This document shows positions 1 through 10,101 of a DNA stretch of 64,000 nucleotides, in pieces (position 1 is the stretch's first letter; each line of letters starts with the position of its first letter). A model generated the notes under the pieces. It saw nothing but the letters and a program-made list of their open reading frames with translations, searched no databases and was not told where the DNA came from. A program made the position numbers and the translations under genes. This stretch comes from Cellulomonas palmilytica (GTDB taxonomy: Bacteria; Actinomycetota; Actinomycetes; Actinomycetales; Cellulomonadaceae), in NCBI RefSeq assembly GCF_021590045.1, contig NZ_CP062221.1, positions 1,240,001 through 1,304,000 of the forward strand, given 5' to 3'.

Positions 1-1
1 C

Positions 2-595
2 ACCGGCTCGGTGCAGTTCGGCGGCATCGAGCTCGTCGGGAAGCCGTCGCACAAGATCGTGCGCGCCGGCGTGGGGCGCACGTTCCAGACCGCGAGCGTG
101 TTCGACGAGCTGTCCGTGCTGCAGAACCTCGACATCGCCGCGGGCTCCGGGCGGCGGCTGCCGACCCTGCTGCGGCGCCGGTCCGGGATCCCCGACGAGG
201 TCGCGCAGGCACTGGAGACCATCGGTCTGACCGCGCTCGCGGACGCCCCCGCGGGCGTGCTCGCGCACGGGCAGAAGCAGTGGCTCGAGATCGGCATGCT
301 GCTGGTCCAGGACGCGCGCCTGCTGCTGCTCGACGAGCCCGTCGCCGGCATGAGCCACGCCGAGCGCGAGCAGACCGGGCAGCTGCTGCAGCGCATCGGC
401 GAGCAGCGCACGGTCGTCGTCGTCGAGCACGACATGGAGTTCCTGCGGACGTTCGCGTCGTCCGTGACGGTGCTGCACCAGGGGAAGGTCCTGTCGGAAG
501 GGACCGTCGCCGAGGTGCAGGCCGACCCGTTGGTCGTCGAGGTGTACCTGGGCCGGGGAGCCGGCGCGCGGGGTGCCGCAGGGGAGGTGGCGTGA
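2..595 (+). CDS. urtD: Urea ABC transporter ATP-binding protein UrtD (5' end outside window)
   Basis: This is the C-terminal ~197 residues of a branched-chain-amino-acid/urea-type ABC ATPase; the N-terminus with Walker A lies upstream of the window. Visible are the Q-loop region (GRTFQTASVF), a signature-like segment (LAHGQKQWLEIGM), Walker B (LLLLDEPVAGM) and the switch histidine (VVEHDM). The ending EVYLGR is typical of UrtD. The protein would energise high-affinity urea uptake at the cytoplasmic face of the membrane. The stop TGA overlaps the ATG of the next ATPase gene by one base, so the pair is translationally coupled. The urea assignment rests on the urease genes downstream; amino-acid transport (LivG) is the alternative. 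Confidence 0.85.
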   Translation, partial: TGSVQFGGIELVGKPSHKIVRAGVGRTFQTASVFDELSVLQNLDIAAGSGRRLPTLLRRRSGIPDEVAQALETIGLTALADAPAGVLAHGQKQWLEIGMLLVQDARLLLLDEPVAGMSHAEREQTGQLLQRIGEQRTVVVVEHDMEFLRTFASSVTVLHQGKVLSEGTVAEVQADPLVVEVYLGRGAGARGAAGEVA

Positions 596-1290
596 TGCTG
601 GAGCTGACCGGCGTGCATGTCGGGTACGGGCGCACCGCGGTGGTGCACGGCGTGGACGTCGCGGTGGACGCGGACTCGGTCACGGCCGTGATGGGTCACA
701 ACGGCGCCGGGAAGACGACGCTGCTGCGCGCCGCGGTCGGGCTGCTGCCCGTGCGGTCGGGCACCGTCCGGCTCGACGGCGACGACGTCACGAGGCTGCG
801 CCCGCACCAGCGCGTGCGGCGCGGGCTCGCGTACGTCCCGCAGGGCCAGCAGTCGTTCGGCACGCTCACCGCGCGCGAGAACCTGCAGCTCGTCGCGGAC
901 GGCGCGGGAGCGGCGGGACGCAAGCGGCTCGACGAGTCGCTCGACCTGTTCCCCGCGCTGCGCGGCCTGCTGGGACGACGAGCCGGCCTGCTGTCCGGCG
1001 GTCAGCGCCAGCAGCTCGCCATCGCCCGCGCGCTCATCACGGGCCCGAAGGTGCTGATCCTCGACGAGCCGACCGAGGGCATCCAGCCCAACGTCGTGCA
1101 GGAGATCGAGGACGCGATCACGTCCCTCACGGCCGCGGGCGGGCTCGCGGTCCTGCTCGTCGAGCAGCACGTGGGGTTCGCGCTGTCCGCCGCGTCCCGC
1201 TACTACGTGCTCGAGTCCGGGCGCGTCACCAGCGAGGGTGCGGGCGGGCTCGACCAGGAGGAGGACGTGCGTGCGGCGATGGCGATCTGA
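595..1290 (+). CDS. urtE: Urea ABC transporter ATP-binding protein UrtE
   Basis: This 231-residue ABC ATPase matches the usual UrtE/LivF length. Walker A (GHNGAGKTT, about residues 34-42), the signature LSGGQRQQLAIARAL, Walker B (VLILDEPTEG) and the switch histidine (LVEQHVG) are all present, so it looks active. The segment EPTEGIQPN is typical of UrtE. With UrtD it forms the ATPase pair of the urea permease, whose permease and binding-protein genes would lie upstream of the window. The start is the ATG overlapping the urtD stop (TGATG); an in-frame GTG sits one codon earlier. LivF is the alternative name if the substrate is an amino acid. Confidence 0.88.
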   Translation: MLELTGVHVGYGRTAVVHGVDVAVDADSVTAVMGHNGAGKTTLLRAAVGLLPVRSGTVRLDGDDVTRLRPHQRVRRGLAYVPQGQQSFGTLTARENLQLVADGAGAAGRKRLDESLDLFPALRGLLGRRAGLLSGGQRQQLAIARALITGPKVLILDEPTEGIQPNVVQEIEDAITSLTAAGGLAVLLVEQHVGFALSAASRYYVLESGRVTSEGAGGLDQEEDVRAAMAI

Positions 1291-1338
1291 CGCGGCCGCC
1301 GCGCTGCGCGGCACGTGTCAGCAGGGGGGATACGCTCC

Positions 1339-2073
1339 ATGTCCATGAGCACCGGACCGGGCTCCGAGCCGGCCGCACGGGAGACCACCAGCACTCCCAC
1401 CGACGGCCTGTCGCTGCGCGAGATCGTCTACCACCGCCTGCGGGACGAGATCCTCAACGGCCGGATCAGCCCGCGCGAGCGCCTCACCGAGCCCAAGCTC
1501 GGCAAGACGTTCGAGGTGTCCCGCACCCCCGTGCGCGAGGCGCTGTCCCGCCTGCTGTCCGACGGGCTGATCGAGCGCACCGACTTCGGGTACGCGGTCG
1601 TCGTGCCGTCCCTGGAGGACCTGCGCAACCTGTACGAGCTGCGGATCACGCTCGAGCTGCGCGGCATCCAGCGGGCGATCGAGAACCCGTCCGTCGTGCA
1701 CGACGAGGCCGCGCTGCGCACCGAGCTCGAGTTCTGGGTGGGGCTGCGCGACGACCCGCCCGCGCCGGACCCGTCGTTCGTCCTGCTCGACGAGCGCTAC
1801 CACCAGGTGCTGTCCGCGTCCTCCGGCAACGCGCAGCTCACCGAGGCGCTCGTCGCGGTGAACCAGAAGATCCGCGCCGTGCGGATGCACGACTTCGTCG
1901 AGACGTCCCGCATCGCCACGACGATCGACGAGCACGTCGAGATCATCGAGCTCGTCCTGGCCCGCCGTCTGCCCGAGGCGCTCACCGCGCTGCACAAGCA
2001 CGTCGGCGAGTCCCTCGAGGTGGTCATGGAGCGCGCGACGAGCGCCATGACCCGCATGGCCCTCGCCGGCTAG
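1339..2073 (+). CDS. GntR-family (FadR/FCD-type) transcriptional regulator
   Basis: The 244-residue product has an N-terminal winged helix (YHRLRDEILNGRISPRERL, then VSRTPVREALSRLLSDGLI) followed by an all-helical FCD-type ligand domain with metal-binding-type histidines (ERYHQVL, DEHVEII, LHKHVGES). This is the FadR subgroup of GntR. It lies between the urea transporter genes and the urea-carboxylase-type gene and probably controls one or both, but no operator was identified. The ATG at 1339 was chosen because a strong Shine-Dalgarno run (GGGGGGA) ends about 8 bases before it; an in-frame GTG at 1315 would add eight residues without a good ribosome site. The ligand cannot be read from the sequence. 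Confidence 0.85.
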   Translation: MSMSTGPGSEPAARETTSTPTDGLSLREIVYHRLRDEILNGRISPRERLTEPKLGKTFEVSRTPVREALSRLLSDGLIERTDFGYAVVVPSLEDLRNLYELRITLELRGIQRAIENPSVVHDEAALRTELEFWVGLRDDPPAPDPSFVLLDERYHQVLSASSGNAQLTEALVAVNQKIRAVRMHDFVETSRIATTIDEHVEIIELVLARRLPEALTALHKHVGESLEVVMERATSAMTRMALAG

Positions 2074-2076
2074 ACC

Positions 2077-2124
2077 GACCCGGCCCGCGCTCCCTCGCGC
2101 GACCCGGCCCGCGCTCCCTCGCGC
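2077..2124. repeat. 24-bp tandem duplication downstream of the GntR gene
   Basis: Two exact copies of a 24-base unit starting GACCCGGCCCGCGCTCCC occupy 2077-2100 and 2101-2124, beginning three bases after the GntR stop codon and running straight into the palindromic element at 2125. Confidence 0.85.
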
Positions 2125-2251
2125 GACCCCGTCGTTGCTCCGGCTCTGACCGACCGTTCCCGGAGCAACGACGGTCTCGGCGGGTCCTCCTTCTGTCGAC
2201 CCCGGGGTTGCTCCGGCTCTGGGGCTGCATTCCCGGAGGAATGGCGGGGTC
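2125..2251. repeat. Dispersed palindromic intergenic element, copy A
   Basis: This ~127-base block is bounded by GACCCCG and CGGGGTC and holds two hairpin-forming halves. The first half has perfect arms GTTGCTCCGG and CCGGAGCAAC; the second has arms GTTGCTCCGG and an imperfect CCGGAGGAATG. A second copy of the same order, spacing and sequence lies at 28028-28153. Both follow the 3' end of a plus-strand gene. The rest of 2252-2384 shows no gene, although weak -10-like sequences occur (TATACG near 2372). Confidence 0.75.
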
Positions 2252-2384
2252 GGCGGTGGGTGGGTCGGTCCTGGCCGACGAGCGTGCGGGACGAACGGGG
2301 CGTAACGCGCCGTTCACACGCGGGGCGGGGCGGTGAAACATCCGGTTCGTACCGTCCGGGATACGTCGCTGTATACGCACCACG

Positions 2385-2457
2385 ACCAGCGACGACGACC
2401 AGCGACGACGACCAGCGACGAGCCCGACGACCGGCTCGACCGGCTCGACCGGCTCGA
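2385..2457. repeat. Tandem repeats in the leader of the urea-carboxylase-type gene
   Basis: Three copies of a 13-base unit (ACCAGCGACGACG, the third varied at its last two bases) at 2385-2423 are followed by three exact copies of a 9-base unit (CCGGCTCGA) at 2431-2457. They end about 25 bases before the ribosome-binding site of the next gene, so they would be in its 5' leader if transcription starts near 2380. No known riboswitch fold was recognised. Confidence 0.7.
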
Positions 2458-2496
2458 CGAGACCACGACGAGTCCCACGACGGGGAGGTGCTGCGC

Positions 2497-5400
2497 ATGG
2501 CCGGCACGCTGCTCGTCGCGAACCGGGGCGAGGTCGCAGTGCGGATCCTCACCACCGCGCGGCGGCTCGGGTGGCGGACGGTCGCGCTGTGCACGCGCGA
2601 CGACGCGGCGGCCCCGCACGTGCGGCTGGCCGACGACGTCGTGCACCTGGGGGCCGACCCGCACGCGTACCTCGACGGCGGGCTCGTCCTCGCCGCGGCG
2701 CGCCGCGCCGGTGCGACCGCGCTGCACCCGGGCTACGGGTTCCTGTCCGAGGACGCGGCGTTCGCCGCGGACGTCGAGGCCGCGGGGATCACGCTCGTCG
2801 GACCGACGCCCGCGCAGGTCGCGACGTTCGGCGACAAGTTCCGCGCCCGGCAGGCGGCGCTCGCGGGCGGGGTCCCGGTCCTGGCCGCGTCGGGCCTGGT
2901 GACCACTCATGACGAGGCGATGGCGGCCGCCGAGGAGATCGGCTACCCGGTGATGCTCAAGGCGGTCGCGGGCGGCGGCGGGCTGGGGCTGCGGCGGTGC
3001 GCGGACCGGGGCGCGCTGGCCGCGGCGGTCGAGGACGTGCGGCGGGTCGCGGTCGAGCGGCTCGGGAACCCGGCGATGTTCGTCGAGCGGTGCGTGACCC
3101 GCGCGCGGCACGTCGAGGTCCAGGCGTTCGGCGACGGTCGCGGACGCGTCGTGACGCTCGGGACGCGGGACTGCTCGTTGCAGCGCCGCCACCAGAAGGT
3201 GCTCGAGGAGGCGCCCGCGCCGGGCCTGCCCGACGACCTGCGGGCGCGCCTCGTCGGGTGGTCGCGGGACCTGCTCGCAGCAGCGCGGTACCGGTCGGCG
3301 GGCACGGTCGAGTTCGTGGTCGACCTCGACCGCGGCGACGCCGCGCTGCTCGAGGTGAACGCGCGCCTGCAGGTGGAGCACACCGTGACCGAGGAGGTCA
3401 CGGGCGTGGACCTCGTCGCGTGGATGCTGCGGCTCGCGGACGGCGAGGACGTGCTGGCGCGTCAGCCGGACGACGTCCCGATGCACGGTCACGCGGTGCA
3501 GGCGCGCGTGTACGCGGAGGACCCGCGGCGCGGCGGCGTGCCGTCGACGGGCACGCTCACGCACGTCACGCTCCCGCCCGTGCGGATCGACACGTGGGCC
3601 GAGCCGGGGCAGCGCGTCACGCCGCACTGGGACCCGCTGCTCGCGAAGGTCGTGGTGCACGGCGCCGACCGCGCGCAGGCGTTCGAGCGCGCGGCGCACG
3701 CGCTGACCGGCACGCGCGTCGACGGGGTCGAGACGAACCTGCCGCAGCTGCGGGCCGCGGTCGCGCATCCCCGCGTCCTGGCGGGGCTGCTGGACACCGC
3801 GCTGCTCGCGGACGTCGTCGACGACGAGCCGTGGGTCGAGGTGCTGCGCGCGGGGGACATGACGACCGTGCAGGACTGGCCCGGGCGGCGCGGGCTGTGG
3901 GAGGTCGGCGTGCCGCCGTCCGGGCCGATGGACGACCTGTCGTTCCGGCTCGGGAACCGCGCGCTCGGCAACGACGAGGGTGCGCCCGGGCTGGAGTGCA
4001 CGCTCACGGGGCCGCGGCTGCGGTTCAGCCACGCCGCGACGGTGTGCGTCACGGGCGCGCCCGCACCGGTGCGCGTGGACGGGCGGACCGTGCCGCAGTG
4101 GGAGCCGGTCGAGGTGCCGGCCGGGGGAGTGCTCGACGTCGGTGCTCCCGGCGGCGCGGGTCTGCGGACGTACGTGCTGGTCGCGGGCGGTCTCGACGTC
4201 CCGCTGTACCTGGGCTCGGCGTCGACGTTCACGCTCGGCGGGTTCGGCGGGACGACCGGCCGCGCGCTCGTCGTCGGCGACGTGCTACGCCCCGCCGCAC
4301 CCGGCACGCCGCCCGGAACGCCGAGCGGAGCGACGCGACGGGACCCGGCGCCCGTGCCCGCCGAGCTGCGGCCGCGGTTCACGCACGCCTGGCGGCTCGC
4401 GGTCCAGGAGGGCCCGCACCCCGCGCCGGACTTCCTCACGCGCGAGGACATGGCCACGCTCCTGGGTGCGACGTGGCAGGTGCAGGCGCACGCGAACCGC
4501 ACGGGCATCCGGCTCTCGGGCCCGCGCCCGCGCTGGGCTCGCCCCGACGGCGGCGAGGCGGGCCTGCACCCGTCGAACGTGCACGACACCCCGTACTCGG
4601 TGGGCGCGCTGAACATCAGCGGCGACACCCCGATCCTGCTCGGCCCGGACGGCCCGTCGTTGGGCGGGTTCGCGTGCCCGGTGACGGTCGTCTCGGGGCA
4701 CCGCTGGAAGCTCGGTCAGATCCGCCCCGGCGACACCGTGCGCCTCGACGCGGTCCCCACCCGCACGGCCGAGCGCCTGCGCACCGACGACCGGCTGCGT
4801 GCCGCCGCATTGCTGCCGCCGGGCGTCGCGACCGGCCCGGACGGTGACGACGGCGTGCTCGCGGTGGTCCCGGGCGACGCGAACGACGCGGTCGGCCGCC
4901 CGCGGGTGCGCTACCTGCGCGGCGGCGACGACAACGTGCTCGTCGAGTACGGCCCGCCCGTGCTCGACCTGGGGCTGCGGGTGCGGGTGCACGCGCTCGC
5001 GGAGGCGCTGCGCGCGCGGGTGCGCGGCGGGCTCGTCGGGGTCGTCGACGTGACGCCCGGGGTGCGGTCCCTGCACGTGCACGTCGACCCGGGTGCGCTG
5101 CCGGTGCGCACGCTCGTCGGCGTGCTGGTCGAGCTCGAGCACGCGCTGCCGCACACCGACGACCTCGTCGTGCCGTCGCGGCGCGTGCACCTGCCGCTGT
5201 CGTTCGACGACCCCGTGGTCGGCGCGGCCGTCGGGCGGTACGTCGCGGGCGTGCGCCCGCACGCGCCGTGGCTGCCGTCGAACGCCGAGTTCGTGCGGCG
5301 CGTCAACGGGCTGGACTCGGTCGACGACGTGCTCGCGACGATGGTCGCGGCCGAGTACCTGGTGCTCGGGCTGGGCGACGTGTACCTGGGCGCGCCGCTC

Positions 5401-6135
5401 GCGGTCCCGCTCGACCCGCGGCACCGCCTGCTGACGACGAAGTACAACCCCGCGCGCACGTGGACCGCCGAGGGCACGGTGGGCCTGGGCGGGCAGTACC
5501 TGTGCGTGTACGGCATGGACTCCCCGGGCGGGTACCAGCTCGTCGGGCGGACCGTGCCCGTGTGGTCCGCGTACGCGCAGCACGGCACGTTCGAGCCGGG
5601 CGTGCCGTGGCTGCTGCGGTTCTTCGACCGGATCGTGTGGCACCCGGTGACGCCCGACGAGCTGCAGGTCTGGCGCGAGGACCTGGCCTCCGGGCGCCGC
5701 ACGCTCGAGGTCGAGGACGGCTGGTTCTCCGCGCGCGAGCACCGCGAGGCGCTCGAGCGGGACGCCGACGAGATCGCGGCCGTGACCGCGCGGCGCGCGG
5801 AGTCGTTCGCGGCCGAGCGGGCCGCGTGGGCGGCGGCGGGCGAGCTCGACGCGCCCGACGAGGCCGCCATCGCGCCTGCGTTCACCGCCGCGACCCGCAC
5901 CGCCCCGCCGGGGTGCGTGCTCGTCGAGGCGCCCATGGTCGGCGCGGTGTGGCGCATCGAGGCGCGGGTCGGCGAGCGTGTGCGGGCCGGTGACGCGCTC
6001 GTCGCGCTCGAGGCCATGAAGCTCGAGCTCGCCGTGCCCGTGCCCGTCGACGGGCGGCTCGTCGAGGTGCTCGTCGAGCCCGGTCAGCAGGTCGCGCCCG
6101 GTGAGGCGCTCGCGGTCGTGGCGGTCGGCCCGTGA
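2497..6135 (+). CDS. uca: Urea carboxylase-type biotin enzyme (urea or guanidine carboxylase)
   Basis: The 1212-residue protein has the full architecture of the ATP-dependent urea carboxylase family. A biotin carboxylase module spans residues 1 to about 445 ([13 protein letters not shown]-grasp loop with Lys155 then AGGGGLG). An AHS2/KipA-like carboxyltransferase part starts near 447 ([10 protein letters not shown]), an AHS1/KipI-like part near 804 ([10 protein letters not shown]), and a biotinyl domain lies at the end with biotin acceptor Lys1175 in EAMKLE, where leucine replaces the usual methionine after the lysine. The ATG at 2497 follows GGGGAGG; an open frame runs upstream to 2260 but is repeat-rich. 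Family members carboxylate urea to allophanate or guanidine to carboxyguanidine. No allophanate hydrolase or carboxyguanidine deiminase gene is in the window, so the substrate is open. Confidence 0.85.
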   Translation: MAGTLLVANRGEVAVRILTTARRLGWRTVALCTRDDAAAPHVRLADDVVHLGADPHAYLDGGLVLAAARRAGATALHPGYGFLSEDAAFAADVEAAGITLVGPTPAQVATFGDKFRARQAALAGGVPVLAASGLVTTHDEAMAAAEEIGYPVMLKAVAGGGGLGLRRCADRGALAAAVEDVRRVAVERLGNPAMFVERCVTRARHVEVQAFGDGRGRVVTLGTRDCSLQRRHQKVLEEAPAPGLPDDLRARLVGWSRDLLAAARYRSAGTVEFVVDLDRGDAALLEVNARLQVEHTVTEEVTGVDLVAWMLRLADGEDVLARQPDDVPMHGHAVQARVYAEDPRRGGVPSTGTLTHVTLPPVRIDTWAEPGQRVTPHWDPLLAKVVVHGADRAQAFERAAHALTGTRVDGVETNLPQLRAAVAHPRVLAGLLDTALLADVVDDEPWVEVLRAGDMTTVQDWPGRRGLWEVGVPPSGPMDDLSFRLGNRALGNDEGAPGLECTLTGPRLRFSHAATVCVTGAPAPVRVDGRTVPQWEPVEVPAGGVLDVGAPGGAGLRTYVLVAGGLDVPLYLGSASTFTLGGFGGTTGRALVVGDVLRPAAPGTPPGTPSGATRRDPAPVPAELRPRFTHAWRLAVQEGPHPAPDFLTREDMATLLGATWQVQAHANRTGIRLSGPRPRWARPDGGEAGLHPSNVHDTPYSVGALNISGDTPILLGPDGPSLGGFACPVTVVSGHRWKLGQIRPGDTVRLDAVPTRTAERLRTDDRLRAAALLPPGVATGPDGDDGVLAVVPGDANDAVGRPRVRYLRGGDDNVLVEYGPPVLDLGLRVRVHALAEALRARVRGGLVGVVDVTPGVRSLHVHVDPGALPVRTLVGVLVELEHALPHTDDLVVPSRRVHLPLSFDDPVVGAAVGRYVAGVRPHAPWLPSNAEFVRRVNGLDSVDDVLATMVAAEYLVLGLGDVYLGAPLAVPLDPRHRLLTTKYNPARTWTAEGTVGLGGQYLCVYGMDSPGGYQLVGRTVPVWSAYAQHGTFEPGVPWLLRFFDRIVWHPVTPDELQVWREDLASGRRTLEVEDGWFSAREHREALERDADEIAAVTARRAESFAAERAAWAAAGELDAPDEAAIAPAFTAATRTAPPGCVLVEAPMVGAVWRIEARVGERVRAGDALVALEAMKLELAVPVPVDGRLVEVLVEPGQQVAPGEALAVVAVGP

Positions 6136-6157
6136 CGACACAGACGAAGGAGGTCCC

Positions 6158-6460
6158 GTGCACCTGACCCCGTCGGACACCGAGAAGCTGCTGCTCGCGG
6201 TCGCGGGCATGGTCGCGCGCGACCGGCTCGCGCGCGGCGTGCGGCTCAACTACCCGGAGACGGTCGCGCTGCTCACCACGTGGGTGATCGAGCGTGCCCG
6301 CGAGGGGAGGTCGGTCGAGGACCTCATGGTCGAGGGCCGGCAGGTGCTGGGCCGCGACGACGTGATGGACGGCGTCGCGCAGATGCTGCCCGACGTGCAG
6401 GTCGAGGCGACGTTCCCGGACGGGCTCAAGCTCGTCACCATCCACGAGCCGATCGCGTAG
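6158..6460 (+). CDS. ureA: Urease gamma subunit
   Basis: Exactly 100 residues, the standard length of a separate UreA. The N-terminus [12 protein letters not shown], the segment [16 protein letters not shown] and the ending [12 protein letters not shown] are family hallmarks. It packs with UreB and UreC to form the (alpha-beta-gamma)3 urease that hydrolyses urea to ammonia and carbamate in the cytoplasm. The GTG start at 6158 is preceded by GAAGGAGG at good spacing. It lies 22 bases after the carboxylase stop, so the two are likely cotranscribed. Confidence 0.95.
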   Translation: MHLTPSDTEKLLLAVAGMVARDRLARGVRLNYPETVALLTTWVIERAREGRSVEDLMVEGRQVLGRDDVMDGVAQMLPDVQVEATFPDGLKLVTIHEPIA

Positions 6461-6470
6461 GGGGCGGCAC

Positions 6471-6872
6471 ATGGCGAGCACGACGACGAGCGGGCCGGGT
6501 GCGGTGCGCCTGGCACCGGGCCGCGAGGACGAGCCCGTGGTCCTCAACGGCGACCGCGCACCGCACGAGCGGCTCACGCTCGTCGTGACGAACACCGGGG
6601 ACCGTCCGGTGCAGGTGGGGTCGCACGTGCACCTGCCCGACGCGAACACGGCGCTCGACTTCGACCGCGCGGCGGCGCACGGCTTCCGGCTGGACCTGCC
6701 GTCGGGCACGTCGCGGCGGTTCGAGCCCGGCGCGTCGGCGCGCGTGGACGCGGTGACGATCCGCGGCGCGCGGCGCGTGCCGGGGCTGCAGCGCGGCAAG
6801 GCGGACGGCGGCGCACTGGGTCCCGTGCGCGACGTCGCGAGCGAGACGGTCGCGAGCGGGACGGAGGCCTGA
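6471..6872 (+). CDS. ureB: Urease beta subunit
   Basis: 133 residues with the core beta-subunit fold: [18 protein letters not shown], the [13 protein letters not shown] segment and a C-terminal GLQRGKADG. The first ~10 residues and the last ~20 are extra relative to the common ~105-residue form. It is a structural subunit of urease and contributes to the region near the active-site flap. It sits 10 bases after ureA and 3 bases before ureC, so the three structural genes form one operon. Confidence 0.94.
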   Translation: MASTTTSGPGAVRLAPGREDEPVVLNGDRAPHERLTLVVTNTGDRPVQVGSHVHLPDANTALDFDRAAAHGFRLDLPSGTSRRFEPGASARVDAVTIRGARRVPGLQRGKADGGALGPVRDVASETVASGTEA

Positions 6873-6875
6873 GGC

Positions 6876-8579
<1,704 letters not shown>

Positions 8580-8590
8580 AGGGGGCCGCC

Positions 8591-9349
8591 GTGACCGCCG
8601 TGCACCCGCCGACGAGCGTGCTGTTCGCGCTGCTCGCGGACGCGCGCCTGCCCACGGGCGGGCACACGCAGTCCGCCGGGCTCGAGCCTGCGCTGCTCGC
8701 GGGGCTGTCCGTCGCGGACGTCCCCGGGTACGTGGGCGGTCGGCTCGCGACGGTCACGCGCACCGAGGCGGCGGTCGCGGTCGTCGCGCGGCACGTGGCG
8801 CTGGGCGATCCCGACGAGCGTGTGGCCGCCCTGCGCGCGACGTGGCACGCGTGGGCCGCGCGCACCCCGTCACCCGCGCTGCGCGAGACGTCGCAGCGGC
8901 TCGGCCGCGGGTACCTGCGCCTGGCCCGGCGGTTGTGGGCCGCGCACCCGGCGGTCGTCGCGCTGGACGCAGCGGTCGCGGCCGTGCGCCTGTCGGCGGC
9001 GGGTCCGGACGGTGTCCCCGTGCGGGCATCCGACGACAGCGCGCAGCCGCCCCGGCCCGTGGTGCTCGGCGTGGTGGGGGCGTGCGTCGGGCTCGACGCG
9101 CGGCAGGTCGCGCAGCTCGTCGGGTACGACGACGTGCAGACCATCGCCTCCGCGACGCTCAAGCTCGCGCCCGTCGACCCCGCCGACGCGACCGGGTGGG
9201 TCGTCGCGGCCGCCCCGACCGTCGAGGCCATGGCCGCGGGCGTCGCGCACCTCACCGACCCCGCGGACATCCCCGCATCCGGCGCCCCGCTCCTCGAGGA
9301 GTGGGCGCAGCAGCACGCCCGCCGCACAGAGAGGCTGTTCAGTGCCTGA
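8591..9349 (+). CDS. ureF: Urease accessory protein UreF
   Basis: The 252-residue product has the UreF N-terminal signature [19 protein letters not shown] and an all-helical body, with [12 protein letters not shown] near the end. UreF binds UreD on apo-urease and acts as the activator platform for the GTPase UreG during nickel insertion. The GTG at 8591 is preceded by GAAGGGGG. There is no ureE gene between ureC and ureF, unlike the enterobacterial order. Its last eight bases overlap the start of ureG, suggesting translational coupling. Confidence 0.9.
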   Translation: MTAVHPPTSVLFALLADARLPTGGHTQSAGLEPALLAGLSVADVPGYVGGRLATVTRTEAAVAVVARHVALGDPDERVAALRATWHAWAARTPSPALRETSQRLGRGYLRLARRLWAAHPAVVALDAAVAAVRLSAAGPDGVPVRASDDSAQPPRPVVLGVVGACVGLDARQVAQLVGYDDVQTIASATLKLAPVDPADATGWVVAAAPTVEAMAAGVAHLTDPADIPASGAPLLEEWAQQHARRTERLFSA

Positions 9350-10082
9350 CACCCACACCCACACCCACCCCGCCCCGCCCGCGAGCCGCTCCCTGCGGCT
9401 CGGCGTCGCCGGGCCGGTCGGCACGGGCAAGAGCTCGCTCATCGCGCTCGTGTGCCGCGAGCTCGCGGCCGAGCTGCAGCTCGGCGTCATCACCAACGAC
9501 ATCTACACCGACGAGGACGCGCGCTTCCTGCGCTCGGCGGGCGTGCTCGACCCCGAGCGCATCCGCGCCGTGGAGACCGGCGCGTGCCCGCACACCGCGA
9601 TCCGCGACGACGTCACCGCGAACCTGCTCGCCGTCGAGGACCTCGAGGAGGACTTCGCGCCGCTCGACGTCGTGCTGGTCGAGTCCGGCGGCGACAACCT
9701 CACGGCCACGTTCTCCCCGGCCCTCGTGGACGCGCAGATCTTCGTGCTCGACGTCGCGGGGGGCGGCGACGTGGCGCGCAAGGGTGGCCCGGGCATCGGG
9801 CGCGCCGACCTGCTCGTCGTGAACAAGACGGACCTCGCCCCGTACGTGGGGGTGGACGTGCCGCAGATGGTCGCCGACGCGACCGCGGCCCGCGACGGGC
9901 GGCCCGTCCTCGCGCTGTCGCGGCACGACGAGGCGTCCGTCGAGGCGCTCAAGGACTGGGTGCGGCTCATGCTCGCCGCGCACCGCGCCGGGGCGCACGT
10001 CCCGCAGGACCCGGGCCCGATGGCGCCGCACTTCCACGCCGACGAGGAGCACCCCGCCGGGGGCTTCGTGCACACCCACTGA
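9342..10082 (+). CDS. ureG: Urease accessory GTPase UreG
   Basis: The 246-residue SIMIBI-class GTPase has P-loop [22 protein letters not shown], the metal-site CPH ([13 protein letters not shown]), [14 protein letters not shown] and [12 protein letters not shown]. UreG binds nickel and GTP and delivers nickel to the UreDF-apo-urease complex. It is about 40 residues longer than a minimal UreG because of His-containing ends: an N-terminal HTHTHTHP run and a C-terminal tail with scattered histidines ([18 protein letters not shown]). These tails may replace the nickel-storage role of the absent UreE. The GTG start lies inside the ureF 3' end. Confidence 0.94.
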   Translation: MPDTHTHTHPAPPASRSLRLGVAGPVGTGKSSLIALVCRELAAELQLGVITNDIYTDEDARFLRSAGVLDPERIRAVETGACPHTAIRDDVTANLLAVEDLEEDFAPLDVVLVESGGDNLTATFSPALVDAQIFVLDVAGGGDVARKGGPGIGRADLLVVNKTDLAPYVGVDVPQMVADATAARDGRPVLALSRHDEASVEALKDWVRLMLAAHRAGAHVPQDPGPMAPHFHADEEHPAGGFVHTH

Positions 10083-10101
10083 TCGACGGGGACGGGCGAC
10101 G

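Noticed and set aside
2260..2496. N-terminal extension of the carboxylase
   Set aside because: The frame is open but repeat-derived and biased; the biotin carboxylase family begins at the ATG at 2497, which has a strong ribosome site.
2252..2496. Guanidine riboswitch before the carboxylase gene
   Set aside because: I looked for the conserved guanidine-riboswitch core and saw only tandem repeats and no convincing fold.
4285..6249. Long minus-strand frame opposite the carboxylase gene
   Set aside because: Same antisense artefact; no domain text, and the plus strand encodes a complete enzyme.
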